DNA of 64,000 nt, from the NCBI GenBank assembly GCA_963839645.1, contig CAWIVZ010000008.1, forward strand, positions 744,001-808,000, in the 5' to 3' direction. A program made the translations under genes and the position numbers. The number at the start of each line of letters is the position of its first letter. Positions within the stretch are counted from its first letter, which is position 1. The notes under the pieces were generated by a model. The model made no database searches. It worked only from the letters and a program-made list of their open reading frames with translations, and was not told where the DNA came from. The DNA is from PALSA-911 sp963839645. GTDB taxonomy: Bacteria > Pseudomonadota > Alphaproteobacteria > Acetobacterales > Acetobacteraceae. Shown here one piece after another: positions 19,931-28,096 of this stretch.

Positions 19931-21190
19931 TCAGGGGTGTCCCAGCGCCGCGCAGCTTTCCAGCATGGCTTCGCTGGCCGGGATGGTCTGGACGATGTTG
20001 AAGACATCCATGTCATTCGGCTTGGAGGTATTGCGGCTCTCGACGATCAGGACGGACTGCACCGCCTGGTGGTCGCAGGCCCGGTAATATTCCGGTCCCT
20101 TGTAGAGATCATACTTCATCGCCTCCATCGCCGGGATGACCTTGTCGGTATCTATGCTCCCGGCCGACAGCACGGCCGTCAGCACGGTCATCACGCCGGC
20201 GAAGCCGAGTGCGCCGTAATCGGTAGGCACGCGGCCTTCATTCATGGCGCGGAAGCGGCGGTTGAAGGTCTGGGCGCTGGCGATCGTATCCTCGAGCCGC
20301 CAGTAATAGGACGTGCCGCCGATGACCCCCTCGAACGCCGCCGGCCCAACGTCCTTGCGCGTTGTATAGAGCAGGATAGGCGCCACGATCTGCGTGGTCT
20401 TTTTCAGTCCGAGTTGGTGCGCCTGGGTGATCGCAAGCTGCTGGTCGCGGCCAAAATTGCAGAGCACCAGAACATCCGGCTTCAGCGCCTTGATCTGTTG
20501 CAGGAACGGCGCAAAATCCTTGTTCCCCAGCGGATGCATCAGGTTGGCTACGATCTCTATGCCATGGGGCTTTCCGGCCTCCATGAACCCGGTGACCATC
20601 TCGTGGCCGTACAGGTAGTCGGCCGAGAGGAACGCGACCCGCTTGCCGTATTTCGGGAATACGTAGCCGCCGACGGCGCTGGCGGTCATATGCGGGGTCA
20701 GCGCCTCGTGAAAGGTGGTGCGGGCGGCATCGGGGGCGGCAACGATCGCATCCGACTGGCTGATGGAATTGAACAGCACATGACGCGGCTTGGTGACGCC
20801 GTTAATCGCCAGCTGCACCGAGGCCGACAATCCGCCGACGATGAAATGGACATGTTCCTTGTCGATCAACTCGATGGTTCGGGCGATGGCCACCCCGGGA
20901 TCCAGCTGGTCGTCGCGCACCAGGAGTTCGGCCATGCGGCCATTCAGCCCACCCTTGTCGTTGAACATGGCGATCGCGGTCCTCGCGGCACGGACCTGGT
21001 CCTGCGCCTCCTCGCGGTAGGCGCCGGTCAGCGGGGTAGGAAAGCCAATGCGGATCGGCGTTGCCGCCTGCGCGCGAACGAACGGCATGGCCAGGGTCAT
21101 CAACCCGGCACCCGCGCCCAGGACGCGGCGCCGCGACAGCTGCGGATTTGCGGCCGAGCGAACCGTTGCCCCCGACTGAACCGTTGCCAT
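19931..21190 (-). CDS. ABC transporter substrate-binding protein, branched-chain amino acid type
   Basis: A 419-residue periplasmic binding protein of the Peripla_BP_6/LivK class. The N-terminus has a twin-arginine-like signal (SRRRVLGAGAG, then a hydrophobic stretch ending FVRAQA), so export through Tat is possible. The body has IRIGFPTPLTGAYREE and DDQLDPGVAIARTIELID, typical of the Urt/Liv group. No permease or ATPase gene is next to it, so it is an orphan binding protein or part of a split transporter. Ligand (amino acid, urea, amide, aromatic acid) cannot be assigned. Confidence 0.88.
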   Translation of the reverse strand: MATVQSGATVRSAANPQLSRRRVLGAGAGLMTLAMPFVRAQAATPIRIGFPTPLTGAYREEAQDQVRAARTAIAMFNDKGGLNGRMAELLVRDDQLDPGVAIARTIELIDKEHVHFIVGGLSASVQLAINGVTKPRHVLFNSISQSDAIVAAPDAARTTFHEALTPHMTASAVGGYVFPKYGKRVAFLSADYLYGHEMVTGFMEAGKPHGIEIVANLMHPLGNKDFAPFLQQIKALKPDVLVLCNFGRDQQLAITQAHQLGLKKTTQIVAPILLYTTRKDVGPAAFEGVIGGTSYYWRLEDTIASAQTFNRRFRAMNEGRVPTDYGALGFAGVMTVLTAVLSAGSIDTDKVIPAMEAMKYDLYKGPEYYRACDHQAVQSVLIVESRNTSKPNDMDVFNIVQTIPASEAMLESCAALGHP

Positions 21191-21503
21191 CGTAACCTCC
21201 TATTGCAGGCCATGTGGTTGGCCGTGCTGTTCGAATGATATCTGCGCCAGTAACTATGGGTATCAGAGCGCAATTCCACCACCGCACAAGGCGGGCGATA
21301 CCGCGCACGTCATGGTCTAACGATTGCGCATGTTATCATATTTTTCTTGCTTGCGAAGCCATCCGTTTGGCTTGTTCAAAAGGACGTGCGGGTGCAGACT
21401 TGCAAACTGTTCAGTACCCATAAGGCACCCGTCAGATAAACGAGCGGCACGGCAAGAAGATCGCCGCGATGTCGCCGCATGATGGGAAATAAGGAGAGTT
21501 TGC
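21191..21503. other. Intergenic region between binding protein and cytochrome c
   Basis: About 313 bases without a credible gene. It should hold divergent promoters for the binding-protein gene and the cytochrome c gene. The only clear element is a GGAGAG ribosome-binding site about 10 bases before the cytochrome start. No Fnr, LexA or other known operator was recognised. Confidence 0.4.
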
Positions 21504-21959
21504 ATGCCTCGCATCCCTTTCAATCCCTGGTCTCTCCGCTCGCCTGCCCTTTGTCCCCCGGCCCCTCTCTCCGGTACCCGGCGATCCTGGATCGGATGGC
21601 TGCTGGCCGTACCTCTGCTGTTGGGTCCGGGAACATTCGGCACTGCCATGGCTGGTGATCCGGCGGCCGGGCAGCGCGTGTTCAAATCCCTATGCAGCAT
21701 CTGCCATTCGGTTCAGGCGGGTAAGAACGGCATGGGCCCCAGTTTGTTCGGCGTCGTCGGCCGCAAGACAGCGTCAGAGGCAGGGTTCCACTACTCGGTC
21801 GGCAATCAGAATGCGAACCTCACCTGGGACGAATCGACGCTGGATAAATACCTGGCCTCGCCGAAAACCGTTGTGCCCGGCACCACGATGTCCTTCGCCG
21901 GCGTGAAGGACGACACCAAGCGAAGCGACCTGATCGCCTATCTCGCAACACTTAAATAA
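21504..21959 (+). CDS. Class I c-type cytochrome
   Basis: A 151-residue exported monohaem cytochrome c. A long N-region and hydrophobic core end at AMA (residue 50). The haem site is CSICH (Cys64, Cys67, His68), and Met129 in PGTTMSFAGV is the likely sixth ligand. The GPSLFGVVGRK segment is typical of the cytochrome c2/c550 group. It probably shuttles electrons in the periplasm. The next gene encodes an outer-membrane cytochrome-porin, so this protein is a natural electron acceptor for it (inference). Confidence 0.93.
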   Translation: MPRIPFNPWSLRSPALCPPAPLSGTRRSWIGWLLAVPLLLGPGTFGTAMAGDPAAGQRVFKSLCSICHSVQAGKNGMGPSLFGVVGRKTASEAGFHYSVGNQNANLTWDESTLDKYLASPKTVVPGTTMSFAGVKDDTKRSDLIAYLATLK

Positions 21960-22058
21960 TCAATGCACCAATAAGTAACACCTTACGATAAACGCCCACC
22001 GGCCAGATGAGGCCCAATTGCCACACTCTTCGTTCGTTCCGCTACATGCCGATATTAC

Positions 22059-22072
22059 TTGATCCAGATCAA
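22059..22072. promoter_or_regulatory. FNR box upstream of cytochrome-porin gene
   Basis: The site reads TTGAT-CCAG-ATCAA, an exact match to the FNR/FnrL/ANR consensus TTGAT-N4-ATCAA. It lies 137 bases before ATG 22209, in a place suited to activation under low oxygen. Confidence 0.85.
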
Positions 22073-22208
22073 GGTCCACATCTGCTAGGGGATTAACTTT
22101 ACGTCATAAATCATCAGAAGGAGTGGGCGCAAATGTCGAATCGCGAAATCGGCCTGCCGCTACGAGGGACGGTTCCCGTTCAAGCAGGCATTCGGGCGAG
22201 CATCCACG

Positions 22209-23609
22209 ATGAAGACCCTGGTCGGAGCGCTCCTGGCCGGTGGCTTCCTGCTCAGCCCGCAAACAGCCGAGGCTCTGCCAAGCTTCGCCTCGCAGACCGG
22301 GCAGCCGTGCAGCGCTTGCCATATCGGCGCCTTCGGCCCGCAGCTCACGCCTTTCGGCCGGGCCTTCAAGCTGGGCGGCTACACCCAGCAGGGCGGCGAG
22401 GGACTCGCCTCGAAGATCCCGCTTTCGGCCATGCTGCTCGGCTCGTTCAACAGTTCCAACAGCAGCGTGCCCGACGGTTACCAGCCGCAGCACTACGGGA
22501 CCAACAACAATTTTGCGATGGACCAGATCAGCGTGTTCCTCGCGGGCCGGGTCACCGACTATCTGGGCGGCTTCGTCCAGGGCACCTTCAATGGTATCGA
22601 CAGCACCCTGAAGCTCGATAATACTGATCTTCGCCTGACCACGCCTTTCGATGTCAAGGACACCGAGCTACGTGTCGGCCTGGACGTCAACAACGGCCCG
22701 ACGGTGCAGGATCCGTTCAACTCCACCTACGCCTGGGGCTACCCCTACGTCCTGTCGTCGTTCATGCCCACCCCACAGGCGCAGCCGCTGCTGACCGGGG
22801 CGATGATCGGCAATACGATCGGCGTCACCGCCTATGCCTGGTACGACAAGAGCCTATATCTGGAGGCCGGCGGCTACTCGTCATACGGACCTTCCCTACT
22901 CAGCGCCGCCGGCTCCACCTATCCGGGCAATCCGATGGGCGGCACCAGCGGCGTCGCCCCGTATCTGCGCGCCGCGTATGAATGGAACTGGAACGAACAA
23001 TCGGCCCATATCGGCACCGTGTTCCTGTATTCCGACTTCAACCCGGAAACCGGCGACAAGATGCGCAGCGTCGATACCAGTTTCGGACGCAATAACTTCA
23101 CCGATATCGCGGTGGATGGCGGCTACCAGTACCTTGGCGACGGAACCCATGTCGGCTCGCTGTACGGGATCTTCGTGCATGAAAATCAGAACCTGAACGC
23201 CGCCTATGCCGCCGGCGGTTCCAGCCAGGCCAGCAACAGCCTGAACCAGATCCGGCTGAACGCTTCCTACTTCTATCAGCAAACCTATGGGCTGACCGTC
23301 GCCTGGCAGAAGACCTGGGGCAACCAGAACATGGCGCTGTATGGCGCGACCGACCCGAGCACCGGGCTGCCGGCACCGGTGGATGGCAGCCTCAACGGCA
23401 AGCCGAACAGCAATGCCTTCATCGTCGAGGCCGACTGGATCCCGTTCGGCAAGTCCGAATCCTGGATGGGCCCCTGGGCCAACCTGAAGCTCGGTGCGCA
23501 GTACACCATCTACACCGAGTTCAACGGCGCCTCGCAGAACTATGACGGCAACGGGCGCAGTGCCAGCGCCAACAACATGCTCTATTTGTTCGCCTGGATC
23601 GCCTTCTGA
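22209..23609 (+). CDS. Monohaem cytochrome-porin fusion, Cyc2-like
   Basis: A 466-residue protein. A signal peptide (1-22) is followed at once by a haem c site, CSACH (Cys34, Cys37, His38), in LPSFASQTGQPCSACHIG, then about 400 residues of alternating beta-strand sequence rich in Tyr, Trp, Gly and Asn that ends in LYLFAWIAF, an outer-membrane barrel C-terminus. A single haem fused to a porin is the architecture of Cyc2, the outer-membrane Fe(II) oxidase of iron oxidisers. Family membership is inferred from architecture and the haem context; the electron donor is not proven. It has its own FNR box. ATG 22209 has a weak ribosome-binding site; a strong one (AGAAGGAG) serves ATG 22133, which is one frame off. 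Confidence 0.8.
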   Translation: MKTLVGALLAGGFLLSPQTAEALPSFASQTGQPCSACHIGAFGPQLTPFGRAFKLGGYTQQGGEGLASKIPLSAMLLGSFNSSNSSVPDGYQPQHYGTNNNFAMDQISVFLAGRVTDYLGGFVQGTFNGIDSTLKLDNTDLRLTTPFDVKDTELRVGLDVNNGPTVQDPFNSTYAWGYPYVLSSFMPTPQAQPLLTGAMIGNTIGVTAYAWYDKSLYLEAGGYSSYGPSLLSAAGSTYPGNPMGGTSGVAPYLRAAYEWNWNEQSAHIGTVFLYSDFNPETGDKMRSVDTSFGRNNFTDIAVDGGYQYLGDGTHVGSLYGIFVHENQNLNAAYAAGGSSQASNSLNQIRLNASYFYQQTYGLTVAWQKTWGNQNMALYGATDPSTGLPAPVDGSLNGKPNSNAFIVEADWIPFGKSESWMGPWANLKLGAQYTIYTEFNGASQNYDGNGRSASANNMLYLFAWIAF

Positions 23610-23768
23610 TCCAATGCGGCGGAAACGGGCCCGGGGCGCTGCTCCGGGCCCGTTCTACGTACGGGGTTCCCGGTTCGGAATTTCGCCCGGCTGGCGCTTG
23701 ATCCCGCCGGGCCAATGGTCCAATTGTGCAGTGCGGCAAATTCACGAAGCTGGCTCGGGAGCACAGGC

Positions 23769-24374
23769 ATGGATCGTCTACTGGAAGGCTATCGCCGGTT
23801 TCGCTCGGAGATCTGGCCCGCCGAACGCACCCGCTACGAGGTGCTGGCAAGGGGCCAGCAGCCGGAAACGCTGGTGATCTCCTGCTCGGACTCGCGGGTG
23901 GACCCGCAGACCGTGTTCGGCGCCCGGCCCGGGGAGCTGTTCGTTATCCGCAATGTCGCCGGGCTGGTTCCCCCCTATCAGCCGGACGCCAATTATCACG
24001 GCACCAGCGCCGCCCTGGAATTCGGCGTGCGCGTGCTGAAGGTGGCGCGGATCGTCGTGCTCGGACACGCGCAATGCGGCGGGGTGCGCGCCATGGTGGA
24101 AGGCGCGCCGAAGGAGGCGCGGGACTTCGTGGAACCCTGGATGGCGATGGCGGAATCCACCCTGCTGACGGTGCCGGAGGACATGGCGCCCGCCGACCGG
24201 CTGGATCACTGCGAAATAGAGGTGGTGCGCCTGACGCTGGCCAATCTTCTGACTTTTCCCTGGATCCGGGAAAGGGTCGCCACGGGCGAGTTGACGCTGC
24301 ACGGCTATCGCTTCGACATCCATACCGGCGTGCTGGCCAAGCTGGAGCCGGAAGGACCGACGCCGGTTACCTGA
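23769..24374 (+). CDS. Beta-class carbonic anhydrase
   Basis: A 201-residue beta-carbonic anhydrase, converting CO2 and water to bicarbonate. Zinc and catalytic residues are all present: CSDSR (Cys39, Asp41, Arg43) and HAQCGG (His100, Cys103). ATG 23769 is chosen because GGGAG lies upstream and the family usually starts here. It follows the cytochrome-porin gene in the same direction after 159 bases. It could supply bicarbonate for carboxylation. Confidence 0.93.
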   Translation: MDRLLEGYRRFRSEIWPAERTRYEVLARGQQPETLVISCSDSRVDPQTVFGARPGELFVIRNVAGLVPPYQPDANYHGTSAALEFGVRVLKVARIVVLGHAQCGGVRAMVEGAPKEARDFVEPWMAMAESTLLTVPEDMAPADRLDHCEIEVVRLTLANLLTFPWIRERVATGELTLHGYRFDIHTGVLAKLEPEGPTPVT

Positions 24375-24397
24375 CGGGCGCCGGTTACCTGGAGGGG

Positions 24398-24607
24398 TCA
24401 GATCGCTTCGACCTCCCGACGCAGTTCCGCGCCCTCCAGCAGCGTCTCCCGCCCCATCGTGATCCGCGCGGCCCGCCAGGCGCCGGACCGCGCCGCCGCC
24501 GCCGCCTCGGCCAGGGCCGCGGCGAGGTCCGGCTCCATGCGCAGGCCAGCCGACCCGTCGGGGTAGACGATCTCCATCAGACAGTAGATCGGTATCGAAC
24601 AGGCCAT
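24398..24607 (-). CDS. Small hypothetical protein
   Basis: A 69-residue frame starting MACSIPIYCLMEIVYPDG and ending in an Ala/Glu/Arg-rich helical half (LAEAAAAARSGAWRAARIT). No family is recognised. Codon use is like that of neighbouring genes, and it fills the space between carbonic anhydrase and the acyl-CoA dehydrogenase. It could be a real small gene, but no similarity is known to me. Confidence 0.4.
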   Translation of the reverse strand: MACSIPIYCLMEIVYPDGSAGLRMEPDLAAALAEAAAAARSGAWRAARITMGRETLLEGAELRREVEAI

Positions 24608-24628
24608 CCCCGGTTCCTTGTCCCTGTT

Positions 24629-24669
24629 GCCCAATACTGGGCGATGGGCCCCCCTTGCCCATACTGGGC
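24629..24669. promoter_or_regulatory. Two palindromes, possible operator pair
   Basis: GCCCA-AT-ACTGGGC (24629-24642) and GCCCATACTGGGC (24657-24669) are near-identical dyads 28 bases apart. They lie about 50-90 bases before the acyl-CoA dehydrogenase start and just behind the small minus-strand frame. A regulator could bind both. No known family is recognised. Confidence 0.45.
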
Positions 24670-24719
24670 AGTAGGCACAGTATTCCGATAACCCAATCGA
24701 CGTCCAAGGGAGAACCGTG

Positions 24720-25925
24720 ATGGATTTGCGCTTCACGCCGGAAGAGACCGCGTTCCGAGAGGAGGTGCGCGCCTTCATCCGCGACAACCTGCCCGCCGAT
24801 ATCCGCGAGCGCATGCGGCTGGGCTATCCCGCGCGCAAGCAGGATACCGTCACCTGGCAGCGGATCCTGAACAAGAAGGGCTGGGCGGCGCTGTCCTGGC
24901 CGAAGGAATGGGGCGGCCCGGGCTGGACCTCGATCCAGAAGATGATCTTCCTGGAGGAGAACCTGGCCGCACCCGCGCCGGAGCTTTCGTCCTTCAACAT
25001 CACCATGCTCGGCCCGGTGCTGGTGCAGTTCGGCACCGACGCACAAAAGAAGCGCTACCTGCCGCGCGCCGCCAACATCGATGATTGGTGGTGCCAGGGC
25101 TTTTCCGAGCCCGGCGCCGGATCGGACCTGGCCAGCCTGCGCACCAAGGCGGAGAAGGAAGGCGATTTCTACATCGTCAACGGCCAGAAGATCTGGACCT
25201 CCACCGCGCATAACGCCGATTGGTGTTTCTGCCTGGTGCGCACCAATCCTGCCGCGGCCAAGCGCCAGGAGGGGATTTCGTTCCTGCTGATCGACATGAA
25301 GACCCCGGGCATCGAGGTGCGGCCGATCATCTCCATCGACGGCAGCCACCATCTGAACGAGGTGTTCTTCACCGATGTGAAGGTGCCGGCGGAGAATTTG
25401 GTGGGCGAGGAGAACAAGGGCTGGAACGTCGCGAAGTTCCTGCTCGGCAATGAGCGCACCGGCATCGCCCGGCTCGGCAAATCCAAGGAGCGCGTGCGCT
25501 ACGCCAAGGAGGTTGCCCGCGAGGTGCGGATGAACGGCAGGCCGCTCATCGAGGACCACAATTTCCGCACCCGCGTGGCGCAGCTGGAAGTGGACATGAA
25601 GGCATTGGAGATCACCCAGCTGCGGGTGGTTTCGGCCTACGACAAGAACAAGGATGGCAAGCCCGACCCGATTTCGTCGGTGCTGAAGATCAAGGGCACG
25701 GAACTGCTGCAGAACAGCTCGGAGCTGGTGATGGATGTCGGCGGACCGCAGGCCATGCCGGTCTGGCAGCAGGAGCTGGCGGCACTGACCAACGAGCCGG
25801 CGATCGGGCCGGAATGGGCGCCGCAGATGGCGCCGGCGTATCTGATGCTGCGGGCCGCCTCGATCTATGGCGGCACCAACGAGATCCAGAAGAACATCTT
25901 GAACAAAGCTGTGTTGGGGCTGTAA
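24720..25925 (+). CDS. Acyl-CoA dehydrogenase, first of pair
   Basis: A 401-residue flavoprotein of the acyl-CoA dehydrogenase family (N-terminal helical, middle beta, C-terminal helical domains). The FAD-binding middle motif WWCQGFSEPGAGSDLASL and WTSTAHNADWCFC are present. Near the C-terminus the usual YEGT, whose Glu is the catalytic base, reads YGGTNEIQKN. It overlaps the next dehydrogenase gene by one base (TAATG), so the two are co-translated and may form a heteromer like FadE26/FadE27. ATG 24720 behind GGGAG is preferred to GTG 24717. The substrate is unknown. Confidence 0.92.
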   Translation: MDLRFTPEETAFREEVRAFIRDNLPADIRERMRLGYPARKQDTVTWQRILNKKGWAALSWPKEWGGPGWTSIQKMIFLEENLAAPAPELSSFNITMLGPVLVQFGTDAQKKRYLPRAANIDDWWCQGFSEPGAGSDLASLRTKAEKEGDFYIVNGQKIWTSTAHNADWCFCLVRTNPAAAKRQEGISFLLIDMKTPGIEVRPIISIDGSHHLNEVFFTDVKVPAENLVGEENKGWNVAKFLLGNERTGIARLGKSKERVRYAKEVAREVRMNGRPLIEDHNFRTRVAQLEVDMKALEITQLRVVSAYDKNKDGKPDPISSVLKIKGTELLQNSSELVMDVGGPQAMPVWQQELAALTNEPAIGPEWAPQMAPAYLMLRAASIYGGTNEIQKNILNKAVLGL

Positions 25926-27061
25926 TGGACTTTGATCTGACCGACGACCAACGCCTGCTGACCGATAGCGTCAACCGGCTGCTTGGCGACCAGTACACCT
26001 TCGAAAAGCGCAAGGCCTTCCTGAAGGCGCCCGAGGGCTGGAGCCCCGCCTTGTGGGCGCAATACGCCGAACTCGGCCTGCTCGGACTGCCGTTCGCCGA
26101 GGAATTCGGCGGTTTCGGCGGCGGCGCGGTGGATGTGATGCTGCTGATGCAGGCCTTCGGCCGGCATTTGGTGCTGGAGCCGTATCTGTCCACCGTCGTG
26201 CTCGGCGGCACCGCGATCAAGCTCGCGGGCAATGCGGAACAGCAGGGGGACATCCTGCCCGGCGTGGCCGAGGGCAGCACCAAGCTGGCCTTCGCGCATT
26301 ACGAGCGCCAGTCGCGCTATGATGTTTCCGATGTTTTGACCACGGCCAAAGCGAATGGTTCGGGCTATGTGCTGGACGGGGCGAAAAGCGTCGTGCTGCA
26401 CGGCGACAGCGCCGACAAGCTGGTCGTCAGCGCCCGCACCTCCGGCGGGCGGGACGATGCCGGCGGGATCTCGCTGTTCCTGGTGGACGGCACGGCGGAC
26501 GGCCTCGCACGGCGCGGCTACACGCTGCGCGACGGATCGCGGGCGGCGGAGATATCGCTGTCGGGGGTGAAGGTGTCCAAGGCCAACCTGCTGGGCGAGG
26601 CGGACAACGCGCTGGGCGTGATCGAGCGCGTGGTGGAGGCCGGGATCGCTGCCACGTCGGCCGAGGTGATCGGCACGATGGAAACCATGCAGTCGATGAC
26701 GCTGGAGTACCTGAAGACCCGGGTGCAGTTCGGCAAGCCAATCGGCGAGAACCAGGCCCTGCAGCACCGCGCCGCCGAAATGCTGGTGGCGATGGAGCAG
26801 GGCCGGTCCATGGCGATGCTGGCCGCGATGATGGTCGACGAGCCGGATGCCGCCGAGCGGGTGCGCAACATCTCGATGGCGAAGGTCGGCGTCGGCCAGT
26901 CCGGTCGCTTCGTCAGCCAGAATGCGGTGCAGCTGCATGGCGGGATCGGCATGACCGAGGAATATGCCGTCGGGCATTTCTTCCGCCGGGTGATGGTGAT
27001 CGAGCACATGTTCGGCGATACCGCCTATCACCTCGACCGTCTTGCCGCTCAGGTGAATTAG
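25925..27061 (+). CDS. Acyl-CoA dehydrogenase, second of pair
   Basis: A 378-residue acyl-CoA dehydrogenase-family subunit. The N-terminal MDFDLTDDQRLLTDSVNRLL and C-terminal QLHGGIGMTEEYAVGHFFRR are typical. No YEGT-type Glu is present near the C-terminus. Start ATG 25925 shares a base with the stop of the first subunit. Its own TAG stop lies inside the terminal repeat of the MITE-like element at 27059. The paired arrangement suggests a two-subunit enzyme acting on branched or ring-bearing acyl-CoA (inference). Confidence 0.9.
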   Translation: MDFDLTDDQRLLTDSVNRLLGDQYTFEKRKAFLKAPEGWSPALWAQYAELGLLGLPFAEEFGGFGGGAVDVMLLMQAFGRHLVLEPYLSTVVLGGTAIKLAGNAEQQGDILPGVAEGSTKLAFAHYERQSRYDVSDVLTTAKANGSGYVLDGAKSVVLHGDSADKLVVSARTSGGRDDAGGISLFLVDGTADGLARRGYTLRDGSRAAEISLSGVKVSKANLLGEADNALGVIERVVEAGIAATSAEVIGTMETMQSMTLEYLKTRVQFGKPIGENQALQHRAAEMLVAMEQGRSMAMLAAMMVDEPDAAERVRNISMAKVGVGQSGRFVSQNAVQLHGGIGMTEEYAVGHFFRRVMVIEHMFGDTAYHLDRLAAQVN

Positions 27062-27160
27062 AGCATTGTCGGATCATGTTCTTCACATGATCCGATGAAA
27101 ATGCTCGCCAAAACAAAGACAGAGCAGGAGCGGCGATTTACCTGAGCCGATCATGCTCTA
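27059..27160. repeat. 102-bp MITE-like element between convergent genes
   Basis: The ends are 18-base inverted repeats, TAGAGCATTGTCGGATCA (27059-27076) and TGAGCCGATCATGCTCTA (27143-27160), with 15 of 18 positions pairing. Inside lies a second hairpin, CGGATCATGT-TCTTC-ACATGATCCG (27071-27095). The first three bases are the stop of the acyl-CoA dehydrogenase, and the last three, read on the minus strand, are the stop of the transglutaminase. Similar AGAGCAT...ATGCTCT repeats are widespread in alphaproteobacteria. Confidence 0.75.
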
Positions 27161-28090
27161 GGACTGGCTTTGGCTTTGCGCTGGCGGCAGGTCCGGAGCG
27201 GGTTCCGGCTTGTCGCCAACAGCGACTTCGACATTCACCGTCAGGCCGGCGAAATCGTTTTCCGCCCCGACATAACCGCCGATGATCGGCAGGGCCTGTT
27301 GCGGCGTGCGCGCGACGGCGACGCGGATCAGGTTGCGCCCGGCGATCAGGCCATTGGTGGGATCGAACTCCACCCACCCGGCACCGGGTAGATAGACGGC
27401 ACACCAGGCATGGGTGGCGCCGCCGCCAACATTGGCGTCGAGGCTGTCGACGAGCAACTCATCATACAGATAGCCGCTGATAAACCGGGCCGCGAGACCC
27501 AATGAGCGCACTGCCTCGATCATCAGCAGAGCGAAATCCCGGCAGGTGCCGGCGCCGGTAACGAGCGTGTCGACGGGCAGGTTGGTGCCCTCGGATTCGC
27601 GGGCCTCGTAACGGAAATCCGCCTTGATGGCCTGGGTCATCGTGGTCAGCATATCCAGCGTGCGGGTCGGGCCAGTGCCGCTGAGAAATCGGACCGCCCA
27701 TGCCTTCACCTGCTCCTGCGTATCGGGCGCGTGCGGCTGGATCAGGGGCGCGAGATCGGGCACTTCCTCGGGATCGTATTGGAACGGATACAGTTCGGCC
27801 AACGGGTCTGGCGGCAAATCCGTCCGGATCGGGAAATGCTCCAGTTCCAGCGTGGAGACGATGCGGAGCCGATCCGTCTTGACCGCGCCGAAATCGACGA
27901 AGGCGATCGAATTGCCGAAAACGTCGTGCGCCCAGCGCGTGCTGGCGGCCGGCGGGGTGAGGCCGAGCGTTGCGTCGATCAGCCGCAGATCGTGGCTGTC
28001 GCGCGGGCGCAGCATCAGGCGGTGCGGCGTGAGGCCGACCGGCCGAACGTAGCGGTATTCCGTGGTATGAACGACCTGGACCTTGGGCAT
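27158..28090 (-). CDS. Transglutaminase-like protease-fold protein
   Basis: A 310-residue protein with the bacterial transglutaminase N-terminal domain (about 1-80, starting VVHTTEYRYVRPV) and a transglutaminase core. The catalytic triad is present: Cys183 in GTCRDFA, His227 in THAW and Asp243 in EFDPTNG. No signal peptide. Such proteins are cytoplasmic hydrolases or amide-bond enzymes of unknown substrate. The C-terminus is Pro/Gln/Ser-rich and ends within the MITE-like repeat. It begins six bases after the COQ9-type gene. Confidence 0.88.
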   Translation of the reverse strand: MPKVQVVHTTEYRYVRPVGLTPHRLMLRPRDSHDLRLIDATLGLTPPAASTRWAHDVFGNSIAFVDFGAVKTDRLRIVSTLELEHFPIRTDLPPDPLAELYPFQYDPEEVPDLAPLIQPHAPDTQEQVKAWAVRFLSGTGPTRTLDMLTTMTQAIKADFRYEARESEGTNLPVDTLVTGAGTCRDFALLMIEAVRSLGLAARFISGYLYDELLVDSLDANVGGGATHAWCAVYLPGAGWVEFDPTNGLIAGRNLIRVAVARTPQQALPIIGGYVGAENDFAGLTVNVEVAVGDKPEPAPDLPPAQSQSQS

Positions 28091-28096
28091 GCCGGC

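Noticed and set aside
23726..24691. Alternative frame over the carbonic anhydrase gene
   Set aside because: The beta-carbonic anhydrase frame has all catalytic residues; the other frame is Arg/Gly-rich noise.
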